Both the position numbers and the translations under genes were made by a program. 64,000 nucleotides of DNA from Melieria omissa (Eukaryota; Arthropoda; Insecta; Diptera; Ulidiidae), in assembly GCA_963971225.1 (NCBI GenBank), contig OZ020267.1, positions 97,267,648 to 97,331,647 on the forward strand. Reading direction: 5' to 3'. A model generated the notes under the pieces. It searched no databases, was not told the origin of the DNA, and was given only the letters and a program-made list of their open reading frames with translations. How positions within the stretch are numbered: the stretch's first letter is position 1; every line of letters begins with the position of its first letter. Positions 13,065 through 23,460 of the stretch are shown one piece after another.

Positions 13065-13805
13065 TTAAGGGGAGGTTCTCCTCTTTTTTTTTCAAAAAAT
13101 CAAATTTTTTTTTTTTGATGAAATGAAAGGTATGAATGTCGAGAATATGTGTGCAAAAGGATTTTTCGATCCGCAGCATATTTATCGCATAGGAGCGTCT
13201 CTGATGCGTCGAACTTTCGCGCGCGGAGAGAGAGACTTACGACTTTAAACGCGTTTATCTCAAAACCATTTTTTTCATCCTAACGTCAAGCGTAACTCAT
13301 GATCTACTTATCCGAGTTACTTCATCTATAGCATTTCTTAAAGGGTATGATTTTTTATATGACTTATACCTAAAACAAATATAAACAAATGTGTAATAAT
13401 AGTCTTTTAACAAAAGAAAAGTCGAAAAAAAGATGGTAAAAATTGAACTTTTTCTATGATTATGCATAAATTAGATGATTTTTTATAAAAATTATTCAAA
13501 AATAGGTATAAGTCATAGAGAATTTAATATTCTTTACTATAAAAAAAAAATTTTTGATTTCAGTTCACTACAAGTGGCTACAGCCTTGACGTTTCCGAAC
13601 AATGTCTCGCTTGCAGAGGTTGACAAGACCCGCCATTTTTGGGCCGCCATATTGGATTTTGTAAAAAAAAATTTTTTTCTTGTATTTTAGAAAGATGGCT
13701 TAATAAATCATCAAAACCGTCTATTCGTGAGTCGTTTCATTATCCGACAGTAAATGAAAGAATTTCGCTTTATTTTCGGCCGAAAAGAGGAGAACCTCCC
13801 CTTAA
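13065..13805. mobile_element. TTAA-flanked MITE, 733 bp, TIR GGGGAGGTTCTCCTC
   Basis: The element at 13069-13801 is bounded by TTAA on both sides (13065-13068 and 13802-13805). Its terminal inverted repeats are about 19 bp and perfectly matched, beginning GGGGAGGTTCTCCTC. The interior holds no transposase frame, so it is a non-autonomous element. TTAA duplication is characteristic of piggyBac-type transposition, although classical piggyBac ends begin CCC, so superfamily assignment is tentative. The internal TTTAAACGCGTTT word with an adjacent CTCAAAACC is shared, in reverse orientation, with the element at 52246-52945. Confidence 0.85.
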
Positions 13806-14937
13806 GTGAGAAGACTGCAAACCTCTTTCCTAAATAAAGTCTTTAAAATGACCAATTTATCAACCAACTTTCTAGCTTCAACAATAAGAGAACGCATCCT
13901 TCTTTCTTTTTCATTTCCTCTCCCCCTTTAACAATTCGCGCTTTTATGGTTTGTAATTTTTTAATTTTTCCCACACTTCACCACAATTCTATGCGACACA
14001 AGTGATTTAAATCACACACCACCCTTTGTGCCTAAACTTGTGCGTTTCATATGCACAAAGCATTCAATTTTTAAGGTAAGAGTCCTTGACGCATCCTGCG
14101 TCATGCGGTAGCAGGGAACCTGAACGCATGAATCACGCATGAAATTCAAAAATTTTCATTCACCATTCGGCACAATACAAAAGCGAATCAGTGCGAAAAA
14201 GAGAAAGAGAGAATAAGAATGAAAGAAAAAATTGCAACGCTGTATCTTCAGCGGACAATGGCAACGCTGATGAGCTCAATGCGCTTTACAAAAAAAGGTA
14301 TTAAATCTTTATAAAATGATGCCCAAAGCTGGCTGGGCAGCGTGGAAGTTGTGATAATTGCAGACAATTTATTGGCAGAGAGTAAAAAAAAGCTTTACAA
14401 GGCAAAGGGTTGATTTGGTGAGTTGGTCAGTGTGAGTGAGTGAGTGTGTGTATGGTAGAATTGGCACGCCTGGCAGTTGACATTTAAATGACACTCGAGT
14501 GCACCACACATGCAACTGATGGATTTACAAAAAGCGGGTTGAAAGGGTTGTAGAATGAAAAATGTTGACTGTGAAAATTAACAATTTGCGAAAAGTGGCA
14601 AAAGGGTTCAAAGGAATTGGTACCAGCGGTGACAATAAAAAGTGGTGAGTATTGGCAGCTGATCAGCTGATGTTGACAGCTAAGATTACAAGTAGGTTAG
14701 GCATTGAAGATTTAAAAAGTTCGAAGGATGTAAGAAGTGTTTAAAAGTTTTAATTGGCAGCAATGCTGAAAGAGAGAGAATGTGTTGTGGACAGCTGTTT
14801 TTGACAGTTGACAGTGGCATAAATGTCAAAAGTGAAAGTTACTGAAATACTTAATCATGTTTGTAAAATATTTTTAATATTTGGGATTTTTTTAAGCAAT
14901 TTAATACAAATAGGAATTGAATGATAAAAAACCGTTA
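13806..14937. other. Intronic sequence, no gene seen
   Basis: There is no recognisable exon or mobile element. The segment 14160-14830 is purine-rich in places and carries several TGACAG and CAGCTG words. Confidence 0.4.
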
Positions 14938-15425
14938 TTAACCCTTTGGACCCCTTTACCCTGTGTCTTCATATCACTTTTTGGTTTTTAAATTATGAAA
15001 GATTTGCCCAGATTCGCCACGCCTCTTTGTTAGAGTTCTAGAGCTAGTTTATTTTTTAACAATTGTAGCTTAAAACGGGTTAAATAAATGTTGTATCAAT
15101 ATTTTTTAATTACAGAAAAATGTTTAAATATTTATGGAAAAATACAAAATTCTCGCTTTTTGATTTTATTTAACTATTTTAAAGAAACAGGGTTTTGATC
15201 AAACGCGCCCAATCCGTAGACTTCAATTAGAACACAAACTTTCCCTGATATCGCTGAAAATTATTGGAAATTATTTTTGGGATAACAGTAAAATTTTTAT
15301 AATTTGCTTTGAGAATATTAATTTATTGTTGCCGACTTAAATTAAATAAATTAATCGTAACTTTTGCTATAAGATGACAAATAGGTGAAGTTGCTCTTAG
15401 GCAACTTTGGGGTCGAAAGGGTTTA
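14938..15425. mobile_element. TTAA MITE (CCCTTT end), 480 bp, copy 1
   Basis: The element at 14942-15421 follows TTAA (14938-14941) and begins CCCTTTGGACCCC. It ends GGGGTCGAAAGGG followed by TTTA, a probable one-base decay of TTAA. The ends are inverted repeats of each other, and TTAA plus CCC is the terminal signature of piggyBac-type elements. Most of the interior is shared with 58481-58984, including TTAGAGTTCTAGAGCTA, GATCAAACGCGCCCAAT and TTGCTCTTAGGCAACTTTGG. No transposase is encoded. Confidence 0.85.
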
Positions 15426-17088
15426 TTTTGAGCGCAGGTAATAACGGAAAAATATTTAAAACTTATAGAAAGACATTTTCGGTTTCAAAACTTGTTATCT
15501 GCCAAATTTCCAAATCTACATATTTAATACTTTTCCATACACTGAAAGTCATTAAATTTTGACAAATAGCCAAAATCAATGAAACGATTATCTTCAACAA
15601 TGCCAAAGTAATAGCAAAAACAACAATCGCATTAAATTAATTTCCCATTTAGCAAATTAAAGTGAAATGAAGTTAGAAATTCTCACCACAACAACAAAAT
15701 GTCCCCTTCTTATGGAGACAAGGCCAGCCGAGCAACACTGTTTATTTGTGGGCCAATATGGCCGCAGGATGCAAAAGTTAAGCCACAAAGGACCACAACA
15801 CATGCCATCGAATTGTAGAGCGTGTAGTTGTACTAAGGAACAACTTCCTCAAGGGGGGTTGGGGCATTTGAGGGGGTAGTATGCATGAATGAAATTGGCT
15901 ACATTTACGCTTCGGCACACTGGGTTTTTTTTTGGGGGGACGCAGAAATTTGCGTAAATTTGTGCGAATGTTGCCAATACCCGCAGATTCTCATCTCTTT
16001 CACTCTGAACTCTCTATCTCTGTTGCGCTCGTACGAACGTTTGGGCCCCCCTGAGGTTGGCAGCAGCAGTGTAGCCTACCCTGGGGCGCGTTTGCACGCC
16101 TAAATGCATTCAAATTAAAGGCACGTACTGTCGGTTGTGTCAGAGCAGCTGTCAAACAGTGTCGAGTGTGGCCCAAATGGCGGCCGAAGTGCGGCGCGGA
16201 GGTTAAGGTTGGCCAGTAATGTAGTAATGGGAACAACGCCAGCGCGACGGGGGGATCGGGGGTGCCATAATGCCAGCTTAAAATTATAATGTGCGTATGC
16301 ATTGGAATTTGGAACCCCTCCAGCCCTCCGAAAACACACCCAAGGGGGGGTTGGTTGATGGCGCAAGTTGGAGTCAGAGTAGTGAGCGACAAATGCCGGC
16401 AGTGAGTTCCGTCTCTTTGAGGGTTGCTGCATGAAGGGGGGAAAAAGGGGATGGGTGTTGGATGGCGCTGCAGTGCTGCGTTGTTTCGAGCTACTCTCGT
16501 TGTTGGTATGTTGCTGTATTCTCGCCTGTTTCACTTGCAATTTTATTACCGCAATGCCAGCCAATGTTGCAATGTTATTGCTCAGTTTCGTTGTTGGTGT
16601 TATTGTTGTTGTTGCACAGTACACGGCGCAATACATTTGGGAACATATTGTTGTGTCTGGGGATATTACAAAAACAACAAATTAGTTACATGCGAAGTTG
16701 TGCGTTTGGTGGAGCAGCAGCAGCAGCAGCTGGCAATCGAGGGAAAAGCGAGAGCGTATAGGGGGTAGGGGTAGTCATTTGGGTACGAGGGGCTGCCAGT
16801 GTGTCATTTCGGCAGTCACATACACGCATTTCGCGTCGCACGTAGCTCCCGTAGTGGGTTTTTGTTGTTATTTTTGCCGCTGCCTGTTGTCGTCGGATTG
16901 TCATCAGCTGCGCTTTATGTGCGTAATTTTCGTTTAAAACAACAACAACAACTACAACCAATTTTAATTCCAACATAATAAATCTGACTCTGGCACCGAC
17001 TATAGCACGCAATTTATTGTATGTTTTTTACTAACATTGTGTTTGTTGTTGGAGCAGTGAAATTGTACGATTGCCTTTAAAATTGCAG
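15426..17088. other. Intronic sequence with a GC-rich island (about 15840-16940)
   Basis: The island has long overlapping open frames on both strands (for example 16115-16636 minus and 16424-16768 plus). They are low-complexity, rich in C/V/L or T/P/Q depending on frame, which is what simple CAG/CAA/GTT-rich DNA gives. No domain or splice pair supports an exon. Confidence 0.45.
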
Positions 17089-17675
17089 CAATGAAGCATT
17101 TCAGCTAGATTTGGCTTTAATTAAAGGTGAGAAGGGGGCATTTTCGTATTTGACTTTTAATTATATTTTTTATTCCTTTTTTTGAAATTTTGAAGAGAGG
17201 ATTTTAATCAAAGAACAAAACCTTCTTTATCACAAAGGTTTAGGTTTTTATTTAATTTTAATATGCTCTCCAAAATTGGAGACTTTTATAATATTGAAAT
17301 CTAGCTGGTTATGAAGCATTTCCAGCTAAATTTGTCTTAAATTAAAAGTGAGAATGGGGCATTTGTGTATATAAGTTTTATTAAATTTTTTTATGAACTT
17401 TTTTATGAAATTTTTTTAAATTTTACAGAAAAGATTTCAATTAATTAGATTTTCAATAAAACTAACTACATCGCATAGGTTTTTATTGAATTTTAACATA
17501 CTCTCCAAAATTGGAGACTTTTATAATGTTGAAATGCTTCTTTTCTAGCTAGATATGGTTTAAATTAAAGGTGAGAGGGGGCATTTTATAAAAGTTTTAA
17601 AATAATTTTGTTTCTTAAATTATTTTAAAATTATGAAGAAAAGATTTCAACCAAAAAAAACATACCCTCCAAAAT
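17089..17675. repeat. Tandem repeat, about 230-bp period, 2.6 units, split by a 5.7-kb insertion
   Basis: Unit landmarks are AAGCATTTC.AGCTA, TTAAATTAAAGGTGAGA.GGGGCATTT, and CATACTCTCCAAAATTGGAG followed by ACTTTTATAAT. They recur at 17089-17316, 17313-17540 and 17541-17675. The third unit stops at CATACCCTCCAAAAT (17661-17675), and the pattern resumes at 23421 on the far side of the inserted elements. Confidence 0.85.
17659..17675. repeat. Target-site duplication, left copy (17 bp)
   Basis: AACATACCCTCCAAAAT here matches AACATACTCTCCAAAAT at 23421-23437 with one mismatch. Because the intact neighbouring unit reads the second form straight into TGGAGAC, the empty site can be read without ambiguity. 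Confidence 0.85.
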
Positions 17676-17954
17676 ATACTCATACTCAACACTCATACTC
17701 ATTGCCACTGCCCATCACTACAAAGACGACGGCTCCAGACTCTTGGGGCAACGTTCTTTGATGGGCTCGCGGAAGTAGCAGACGCACAGGTAACCGATCT
17801 ACACAATTTCCTCGCCAAGACCAAATGGTTCCCAAAAGATCCTGCTTGGTTTTCTCCGAAAATGAAGGGATTCACGATGGTCTCAACAGGGTCTCCGAGT
17901 GGAAGTGCTTGCCGCACACACCCCTTCCGTGACCTAACCTAACCTAACCTAACC
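17676..17954 (+). mobile_element. Short retroposon-like repeat with (CCTAA)n tail
   Basis: This ~280-bp segment starts just after the 17-bp target duplication and ends in four CCTAA units plus CC (17933-17954). Its central part (TCTACACAATTTCCTCGCC, then GGGTCTCCGAGTGGAAGTGC) has a second copy at 27255-27425 without any adjacent LINE, so it is a repeat in its own right. I see no polymerase III boxes, so it may be a LINE 3' end rather than a SINE. The large LINE that follows is lodged within its CCTAA tail, and the rest of the tail lies at 23370-23420. Confidence 0.65.
17933..17954 (+). repeat. TTAGG/CCTAA pentamer array, left part
   Basis: Four perfect CCTAA units plus CC. The array is TTAGG on the minus strand. 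It is continued by nine more units after the LINE at 23370. Confidence 0.95.
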
Positions 17955-18334
17955 AGTTGCTCAAGTGTAGTGAACTAAGAAAGTACTAAGTGCAGAACGT
18001 TTCTGATAACTCATCGATTTGACAGTGCTGTTTGGAGTGATTATTCACTTGCCGCATATAACCAAGCGTAACTTTCGATTGCGCTTTCGAATTTGATGAA
18101 ATCCACTTTGTATCTTTTGTTTTCAACTTGCAAAAGGTGAGATTAATAAATATAAATAAACTCATATTTGCGGCCCGCCGGTGGGGCTCCCGTGGACAGC
18201 CACAAAATCAGCTGATGCACAGTTTCTCCGAACTGGTTACTGCTGAATAAGCTCTAAACACTGAACTGCTGAGCAAAACCCACTTAGCAAAGACACAAAC
18301 CCATCACAACTGAACTCAATATAGAAATGCGTTC

Positions 18335-19477
18335 ATGCCCCCGATTAGCACGGACGCGAACCTATCTATACTCACCACAATGAACTCCGCAAGTGCCATA
18401 GTTGACACTATCAAAAGTGTATCCTCCGAAATAAAAAGATTACTAAAAGATGCGGGCAACATCAAACGGGAAATAAAAATTGGCATAGCAGATGAAACAA
18501 AAAAGTTGACTGCACTACTTCCATTGATTGAATCTTTGATTCTAAGCCAACGAGCCGAAAACTCGAATACTATTTCTGACGTTCGGGCAGTAATACGCGA
18601 GGAGCTGGCGACTTTGAAAGAATCTCTGGGTGCTAATACGGATATTCCAATGAGCTATGCAAATGTTGCTAAAGCAGCTATCACCAAAGAGACAGCAAAG
18701 CCTGCCCTAATAATAAGTGCAGCTCAGAATGTCAGCGCCAAACACTCAGAAGTTCTCCAAACTTTTCGTCATAACGTTTCATTCAAAGACACAAATTTTG
18801 CCCCAGCAAAAATTACACCAGTCTCGAATAATAAAGTGCGGATTGAGTTCCACAGTGAACAACAACGAGAAACTACTATGCAAAAACTGTCAAATGTCTC
18901 AGCCCTCAAAACTGAGATAGCTAAGAATAAGCGGCCAATGGTTATAATCAAAGGCATCTCTAAAGAAATCGGAACAACCGAGTTGGTCAATTTAATAACA
19001 GTTCAAAATGATGGCATCAAAGCTGCAGTAAAGAATGAAGAAGACATTAAACTGCGCTTTATACGTCGAAATCGGCGGAATCCTGACTTTACTTACAATG
19101 CCGTCCTTGAACTCAATCCCAATGTATGGAAAGTAATGATGAAAATCGAACGTCTTAATGTTGACTACCAATGTTTACATATATCAGATTTTAGTGCTTT
19201 TGTGCAATGCTTCAAATGTTTGCAGTTTGGGCACACGCAAAATAAATGTAACTCAACAATTACACCGTGTTCTCACTGTGCTAGCAAAGAACATCAATTT
19301 ATCAACTGCCCGCATAAGAACGATAGCGATAAACGCAAGTGTTTTAACTGTGCCAGTCGTAACATTAAAATGAAGATGAATGTGAATGACCACCACTCCG
19401 CCACGAGCATAAAAGATTGTCCACAAATCAAAACAATACAACAGAGAATTAACGCGCGCACTGATTATGGGTTCTAA
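18335..19477 (+). CDS. LINE ORF1, gag-like RNA-binding protein with CCHC knuckles
   Basis: This 380-residue protein should form the ribonucleoprotein particle of the retrotransposon. The N-terminal third is polar and helical with likely coiled coil (residues about 20-100). The C-terminal part carries CCHC zinc knuckles: CFKCLQFGHTQNKC and CSHCASKEHQFINC, then CFNC followed at long spacing by HH and C, a degenerate third knuckle. Three knuckles are typical of R1-clade gag proteins, where they bind RNA and help direct the particle to its target. The start is the first in-frame ATG; an alternative ATG lies 45 nt downstream. The stop at 19475-19477 lies inside the ORF2 start region. Confidence 0.88.
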   Translation: MPPISTDANLSILTTMNSASAIVDTIKSVSSEIKRLLKDAGNIKREIKIGIADETKKLTALLPLIESLILSQRAENSNTISDVRAVIREELATLKESLGANTDIPMSYANVAKAAITKETAKPALIISAAQNVSAKHSEVLQTFRHNVSFKDTNFAPAKITPVSNNKVRIEFHSEQQRETTMQKLSNVSALKTEIAKNKRPMVIIKGISKEIGTTELVNLITVQNDGIKAAVKNEEDIKLRFIRRNRRNPDFTYNAVLELNPNVWKVMMKIERLNVDYQCLHISDFSAFVQCFKCLQFGHTQNKCNSTITPCSHCASKEHQFINCPHKNDSDKRKCFNCASRNIKMKMNVNDHHSATSIKDCPQIKTIQQRINARTDYGF

Positions 19478-22400
19478 GTCACTAAGTTTCATTCAAATTA
19501 ACGTGAACCGTTGCTATACAGCATACAATGAATTATTGCAATATTTTATATCACACTCAACCGATATCGCTTTAGTTTCTGAGCCACCTCTCGTAAACGC
19601 CAGCAAAGTTCGCACAGTGAGCGGTATTTTGACGTATCAGTTTTCCGCGGCTAACAGGAAAATCAAATCATGCATTTTGGTGAAAGAATCTGTTGGTGCA
19701 ACACTTGGAGTCTCGCAACTATCTACTCCGAATCTTAGTGTTATTAAGCTCTGTGTTGGTCAACGCTTGTTATATATCGCCAGCGCATATGTTGAGCCTG
19801 ATATTGATCGATATAATACTTTAAACGCTGTGGCTACAATGCTTTCGAAGACATCATCTTCGTTACTGCTTGTTGGGGGTGATTTTAACGGCTGGCATAC
19901 ATCATGGGGCTCAATGTCCCAAAACGATCGTGGAGTACGCGTTGCGAACATTGCAGCAGCGAATGATATGGCAATCTGCAACAGAGGTTGTACGCCTACC
20001 TTTACAGCCATACGGTATGGTGCTGCGGCCAGCTCTATTGTAGACATTACACTCGCGTCTGAAAACCTAATGCAACGAGTGAAAGACTGGTGTGTAAACG
20101 TGGATGCTGTGCAAAATTCGGATCACAATGCCATCACCTTTAAAATACAAAGTATTGCCAAAATCATTCCAGCTAAACGAACTTCAACCTACCTCTTTAA
20201 CAATAAAACAGCCAAATGGAGTAAATTTACTGCGTCTGTACAAAATCTCCTTGAGCAGTCAGGCATCTTGCAGAGAAATCTGTCTGTTTGCACGGCTGGT
20301 GACATAGACAATACTGTACGCGAACTCACTGATATAATCAGACATGCATGCACTAGTTCTATGAAGATGAGAGGAAATAGCAAACCTCATAACCCATGGT
20401 GGAACGATGAGCTCCAAAATTTGAAAGATAAGTGCGTAAGGCTTCATCACCAACTTAATAGTTTAAGCAGACGTCAAATGCCCTTACACAATATTGCACT
20501 GCTTCATTTCGAAGCAAAGCGTGAATACGCCGAAGCGTTGCGGAAAGCTTCAATATGTCATTTTCGCGAATTTTGCAATAGCCAAGGAAAGGACGACGTC
20601 TGGTCTCTAACAAACCGTATCATAAAAGATGCACCTTCGCAGCGGCCGCCAATAACACTTCAACAAAATGGCATATTTACCGATACGAGCCAGCACACCG
20701 CTGAAGCCTTGATACACCACTTCTATCCTGATGACAATATCGACACCAGCTCTTCTCACCGCCTCATTCGCAATCAAGTGAAAAATAGCTTAGATACACC
20801 AAACGACGAAGACTTCACTGAAGATGAGGTTCTAGAAGCCCTTCAAACAATGAATCCAAATCGTTCACCTGGCCTGGACAATTTGACTTCAGATATCTGC
20901 CTAGAGTTCACTAAAAAGAATCTCGGATTCCTTACGACTTTATACAACGCTTGTCTTCGTATCGGGCACTTTCCGACAGCATGGAAAGAAGCTTATGTTA
21001 AAATCTTGCCAAAACCGAATAAACAAGAAAGCGATCTGAGCTGTTATCGCCCTATTGGTCTTCTTCCGGTTTTTGGAAAACTTTTAGAAAAGCTCTTTAT
21101 CAAACGGCTGACATTTCACGCTGAAAGCAAACAATTGTGGTCCACCAAGCAATACGGTTTCAAAGAGCAAGTGTCGACGACCGATGCTTTACAAAACGCC
21201 GTACAGCACATCGAGAACCAAAAACGTCGGAAACGTCTGGTCCTTTCTGTATCCCTCGATATAAAAGCAGCTTTTGATAACGCTTGGTGGCCAGCACTCC
21301 TCAATCAGCTTGCTCGATACAACACACCATCAAACATATACAATCTTATAAAAAGTTACCTCGATGGCCGTTTGGTCAGGCTCGACTACGCGGATGCAAC
21401 AGCGACTAAGAAAATGAGCAAAGGCTGTATACAAGGCTCGGTGTGTGGCCCGACCTTTTGGAATATAATCCTGGACGATTTGCTCTCTATGGTACTTCCA
21501 AATGGATGTCAAATTCAAGCCTTTGCCGACGATATACTCTTGACTGTAAGTTCAACAACTCTTCAGGAATTACAAAACAATGCTAATGCCGCTTTAAGCC
21601 AAATCACTAAATGGGGCGCAGATGTGAAACTAACATTTGGTGAGGCTAAAACTCAAATAATAGCATTTACGCAGAAGGCAAAATCAGCCATTATTTGCAT
21701 GAATGGTACGTCTTTAAACTTTGTCAAGGAAATTAAGCTCCTGGGTGTCATAATTGATGAGCACCTCAAATTCACAAGCCACGCTAGATATGCAATTGGT
21801 AAAGCACAACGAGTTTTCACCAACTTATGCAAATTTGTTCGACCAACATGGGGTGTTCACGCAGAGAACGTCAGAATCTTATACACGCAAGTCATTGAAC
21901 CCACTATAACATACGCGGCAGGCATTTGGGGTAGAGCGGTAAAGTTTTACTACATCCGCCGGTTACTCCGTTCATTTCAGAGGAACTTTGCAATTCGCTG
22001 CATTAGAGCTTTTCATACCGTATCAGCCACGTCAGCACTTGCATTGGCAGGATTTACGCCATTATATTTAAAAGTCGAAGAGACAATGAGAATTGCTGAC
22101 ATCAAAACGAAGTGTACTTGCGACGGACTCCCTGAAGATGTCAGACTTCAACAACGCGTTCCAACACATCGCCAATTACATCCTGCCAAACGTCAAACAA
22201 TTGCATATTCGATTGCACACACACAAGCGCAAGTGGAGACTATACTTAATGCAGGTGCCACACAGATATTTACGGACGGTAGCAAACTGGAGACAGACAA
22301 CTGTGGCTGCGCTTTTGTTGTCCACTTACCAAACGGGCAATGGGAGGAGAATAAATTAAAATTACACAACGCCTGCACGGTTTATCAAGCCGAAACCTTA

Positions 22401-23126
22401 GCAATCGACGCTGCCTTGGCTTGGGCACAAACTAATTTACAGACATTACACCTGCAAATATTTAGTGACAGTCAGTCTGTCCTGGAGGCTATCAAGGACC
22501 GCAGCAACGCAACACCACTCATAGTTTCTATCCACGAACGGTTGCATCAACTTCGGTCCAACAACTGCATTAAGTTCATCTGGGTTAAGGCACATGTAGG
22601 AATTGAAGGCAACGAGCTAGCCGATCGACTTGCTAAAGAAGCGGCAAACTTAGACACTGCTCCGATGTATGCCGCATTTCCGATAAGCTATGCCAAGTGG
22701 AAAATACGTCAAGATATAGCTAACGTATGGCATCGTGATTATGTGGAAGAAACTACTGGCTCCAGCACAAAGACATTTTTTGAAAGCCCAATGGAAGCAA
22801 TTATCTACAGGAACAAATTTGGAATATCTTTTGAAATGACACAACTTCTCACTGGCCATGGCTATCACAAAGCATATCTGAAGCGCTTCAAGATTATCAA
22901 CGACGACGCATGCCCATGTGATGGAGAAACATCGCAAACATTGAGCCATCTTTTGGAAGATTGTCCCCGATATAGCAGAGAAAGGTATGTGCATATGCTG
23001 CTTTGCGAAGAACACCGAATATCGCCATTTGAAATTAAAGATATTGCTAAACATCAACACCTCATTGCGTCTTTCAACAATTTTATTCACAAAATTATAA
23101 GTACCCTAAAAACTTTCAATTTGTAA
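19467..23126 (+). CDS. LINE ORF2: APE endonuclease, reverse transcriptase, RNase H
   Basis: This 1219-residue polyprotein carries out target-primed reverse transcription. Residues 1-230 are an APE-type endonuclease (IQINVNR, VSEPP, GGDFNGWHTSWGS, SDHNAI). The reverse transcriptase follows, with CYRPIGLLPVFGKLLEKL, SLDIKAAFDNAWW, GCIQGSVCGP and the catalytic FADD at about 686-689. RNase H shows all of its acidic residues: IFTDGS (Asp about 937), YQAETLAID, IFSDSQS and VGIEGNELADRLAKEA. A C-terminal zinc motif (CPCDG...HLLEDC) begins near 1148. The start ATG overlaps the ORF1 stop (ATGGGTTCTAA) in another frame. That suggests translation by termination-reinitiation, as reported for SART1. All catalytic motifs are intact. 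Confidence 0.93.
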   Translation: MGSKSLSFIQINVNRCYTAYNELLQYFISHSTDIALVSEPPLVNASKVRTVSGILTYQFSAANRKIKSCILVKESVGATLGVSQLSTPNLSVIKLCVGQRLLYIASAYVEPDIDRYNTLNAVATMLSKTSSSLLLVGGDFNGWHTSWGSMSQNDRGVRVANIAAANDMAICNRGCTPTFTAIRYGAAASSIVDITLASENLMQRVKDWCVNVDAVQNSDHNAITFKIQSIAKIIPAKRTSTYLFNNKTAKWSKFTASVQNLLEQSGILQRNLSVCTAGDIDNTVRELTDIIRHACTSSMKMRGNSKPHNPWWNDELQNLKDKCVRLHHQLNSLSRRQMPLHNIALLHFEAKREYAEALRKASICHFREFCNSQGKDDVWSLTNRIIKDAPSQRPPITLQQNGIFTDTSQHTAEALIHHFYPDDNIDTSSSHRLIRNQVKNSLDTPNDEDFTEDEVLEALQTMNPNRSPGLDNLTSDICLEFTKKNLGFLTTLYNACLRIGHFPTAWKEAYVKILPKPNKQESDLSCYRPIGLLPVFGKLLEKLFIKRLTFHAESKQLWSTKQYGFKEQVSTTDALQNAVQHIENQKRRKRLVLSVSLDIKAAFDNAWWPALLNQLARYNTPSNIYNLIKSYLDGRLVRLDYADATATKKMSKGCIQGSVCGPTFWNIILDDLLSMVLPNGCQIQAFADDILLTVSSTTLQELQNNANAALSQITKWGADVKLTFGEAKTQIIAFTQKAKSAIICMNGTSLNFVKEIKLLGVIIDEHLKFTSHARYAIGKAQRVFTNLCKFVRPTWGVHAENVRILYTQVIEPTITYAAGIWGRAVKFYYIRRLLRSFQRNFAIRCIRAFHTVSATSALALAGFTPLYLKVEETMRIADIKTKCTCDGLPEDVRLQQRVPTHRQLHPAKRQTIAYSIAHTQAQVETILNAGATQIFTDGSKLETDNCGCAFVVHLPNGQWEENKLKLHNACTVYQAETLAIDAALAWAQTNLQTLHLQIFSDSQSVLEAIKDRSNATPLIVSIHERLHQLRSNNCIKFIWVKAHVGIEGNELADRLAKEAANLDTAPMYAAFPISYAKWKIRQDIANVWHRDYVEETTGSSTKTFFESPMEAIIYRNKFGISFEMTQLLTGHGYHKAYLKRFKIINDDACPCDGETSQTLSHLLEDCPRYSRERYVHMLLCEEHRISPFEIKDIAKHQHLIASFNNFIHKIISTLKTFNL

Positions 23127-23369
23127 TTTAATAATAATCTAACTTTTGTGCGCTAAGAAAATAATGTAATTTCTAAGCATAATGCCTGTATCCATTTGCA
23201 GGCAATATTATTTCGACACATAAAAATTACTTCTTTGAAATACTTTACTCTACTTATGTAAGGAAATAATTTGAACATTTGTAATTAATTCCACTTTGTA
23301 AACGAATTGAAGAAATAATATACTCCTCGAAACGCAGATAGCGTCTAGAGACAAAGGAAAAAAAAAAAA

Positions 23370-23420
23370 CCTAACCTAACCTAACCTAACCTAACCTAAC
23401 CTAACCTAACCTAACCTCAT
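23370..23420 (+). repeat. TTAGG/CCTAA pentamer array, right part
   Basis: Nine perfect CCTAA units (23370-23414) plus CCTCAT follow directly after the poly(A) of the LINE. This is the remainder of the tail of the short repeat at 17676-17954. The array is 13 units in all and is split by the LINE. Confidence 0.95.
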
Positions 23421-23460
23421 AACATACTCTCCAAAATTGGAGACTTTTATAATATTGAGT
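23421..23460. repeat. Right target duplication and resumption of the ~230-bp tandem unit
   Basis: 23421-23437 is the right copy of the 17-bp duplication. It runs on into TGGAGACTTTTATAATATTG, the sequence that follows in each uninterrupted upstream unit. Confidence 0.85.

Larger units (their letters stand above)
17955..23369 (+). mobile_element. Full-length R1-group non-LTR retrotransposon (LINE)
   Basis: The element runs from the left CCTAA junction to a 12-base poly(A) tail (23358-23369), about 5.4 kb. It has a ~380-bp 5' UTR, ORF1 (18335-19477) and ORF2 (19467-23126), both uninterrupted, and a ~230-bp 3' UTR. On both sides it abuts CCTAA repeats directly (four units on the left, nine on the right). 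Three ORF1 zinc knuckles, an APE endonuclease, reverse transcriptase, RNase H and a C-terminal zinc motif place it in the R1/I/LOA group. The target choice is that of R1-clade TRAS/SART elements. Intact frames and a clean tail suggest recent insertion and possible activity. Confidence 0.88.

Noticed and set aside
16115..16768. ORFs of 114-173 codons on both strands
   Set aside because: Simple-sequence composition and mutual overlap. No recognisable motif or splice context.
23370..23414. TTAGG array as a true telomere
   Set aside because: Only 13 units, embedded in intronic sequence on both sides, and explained as the tail of a retroposon.
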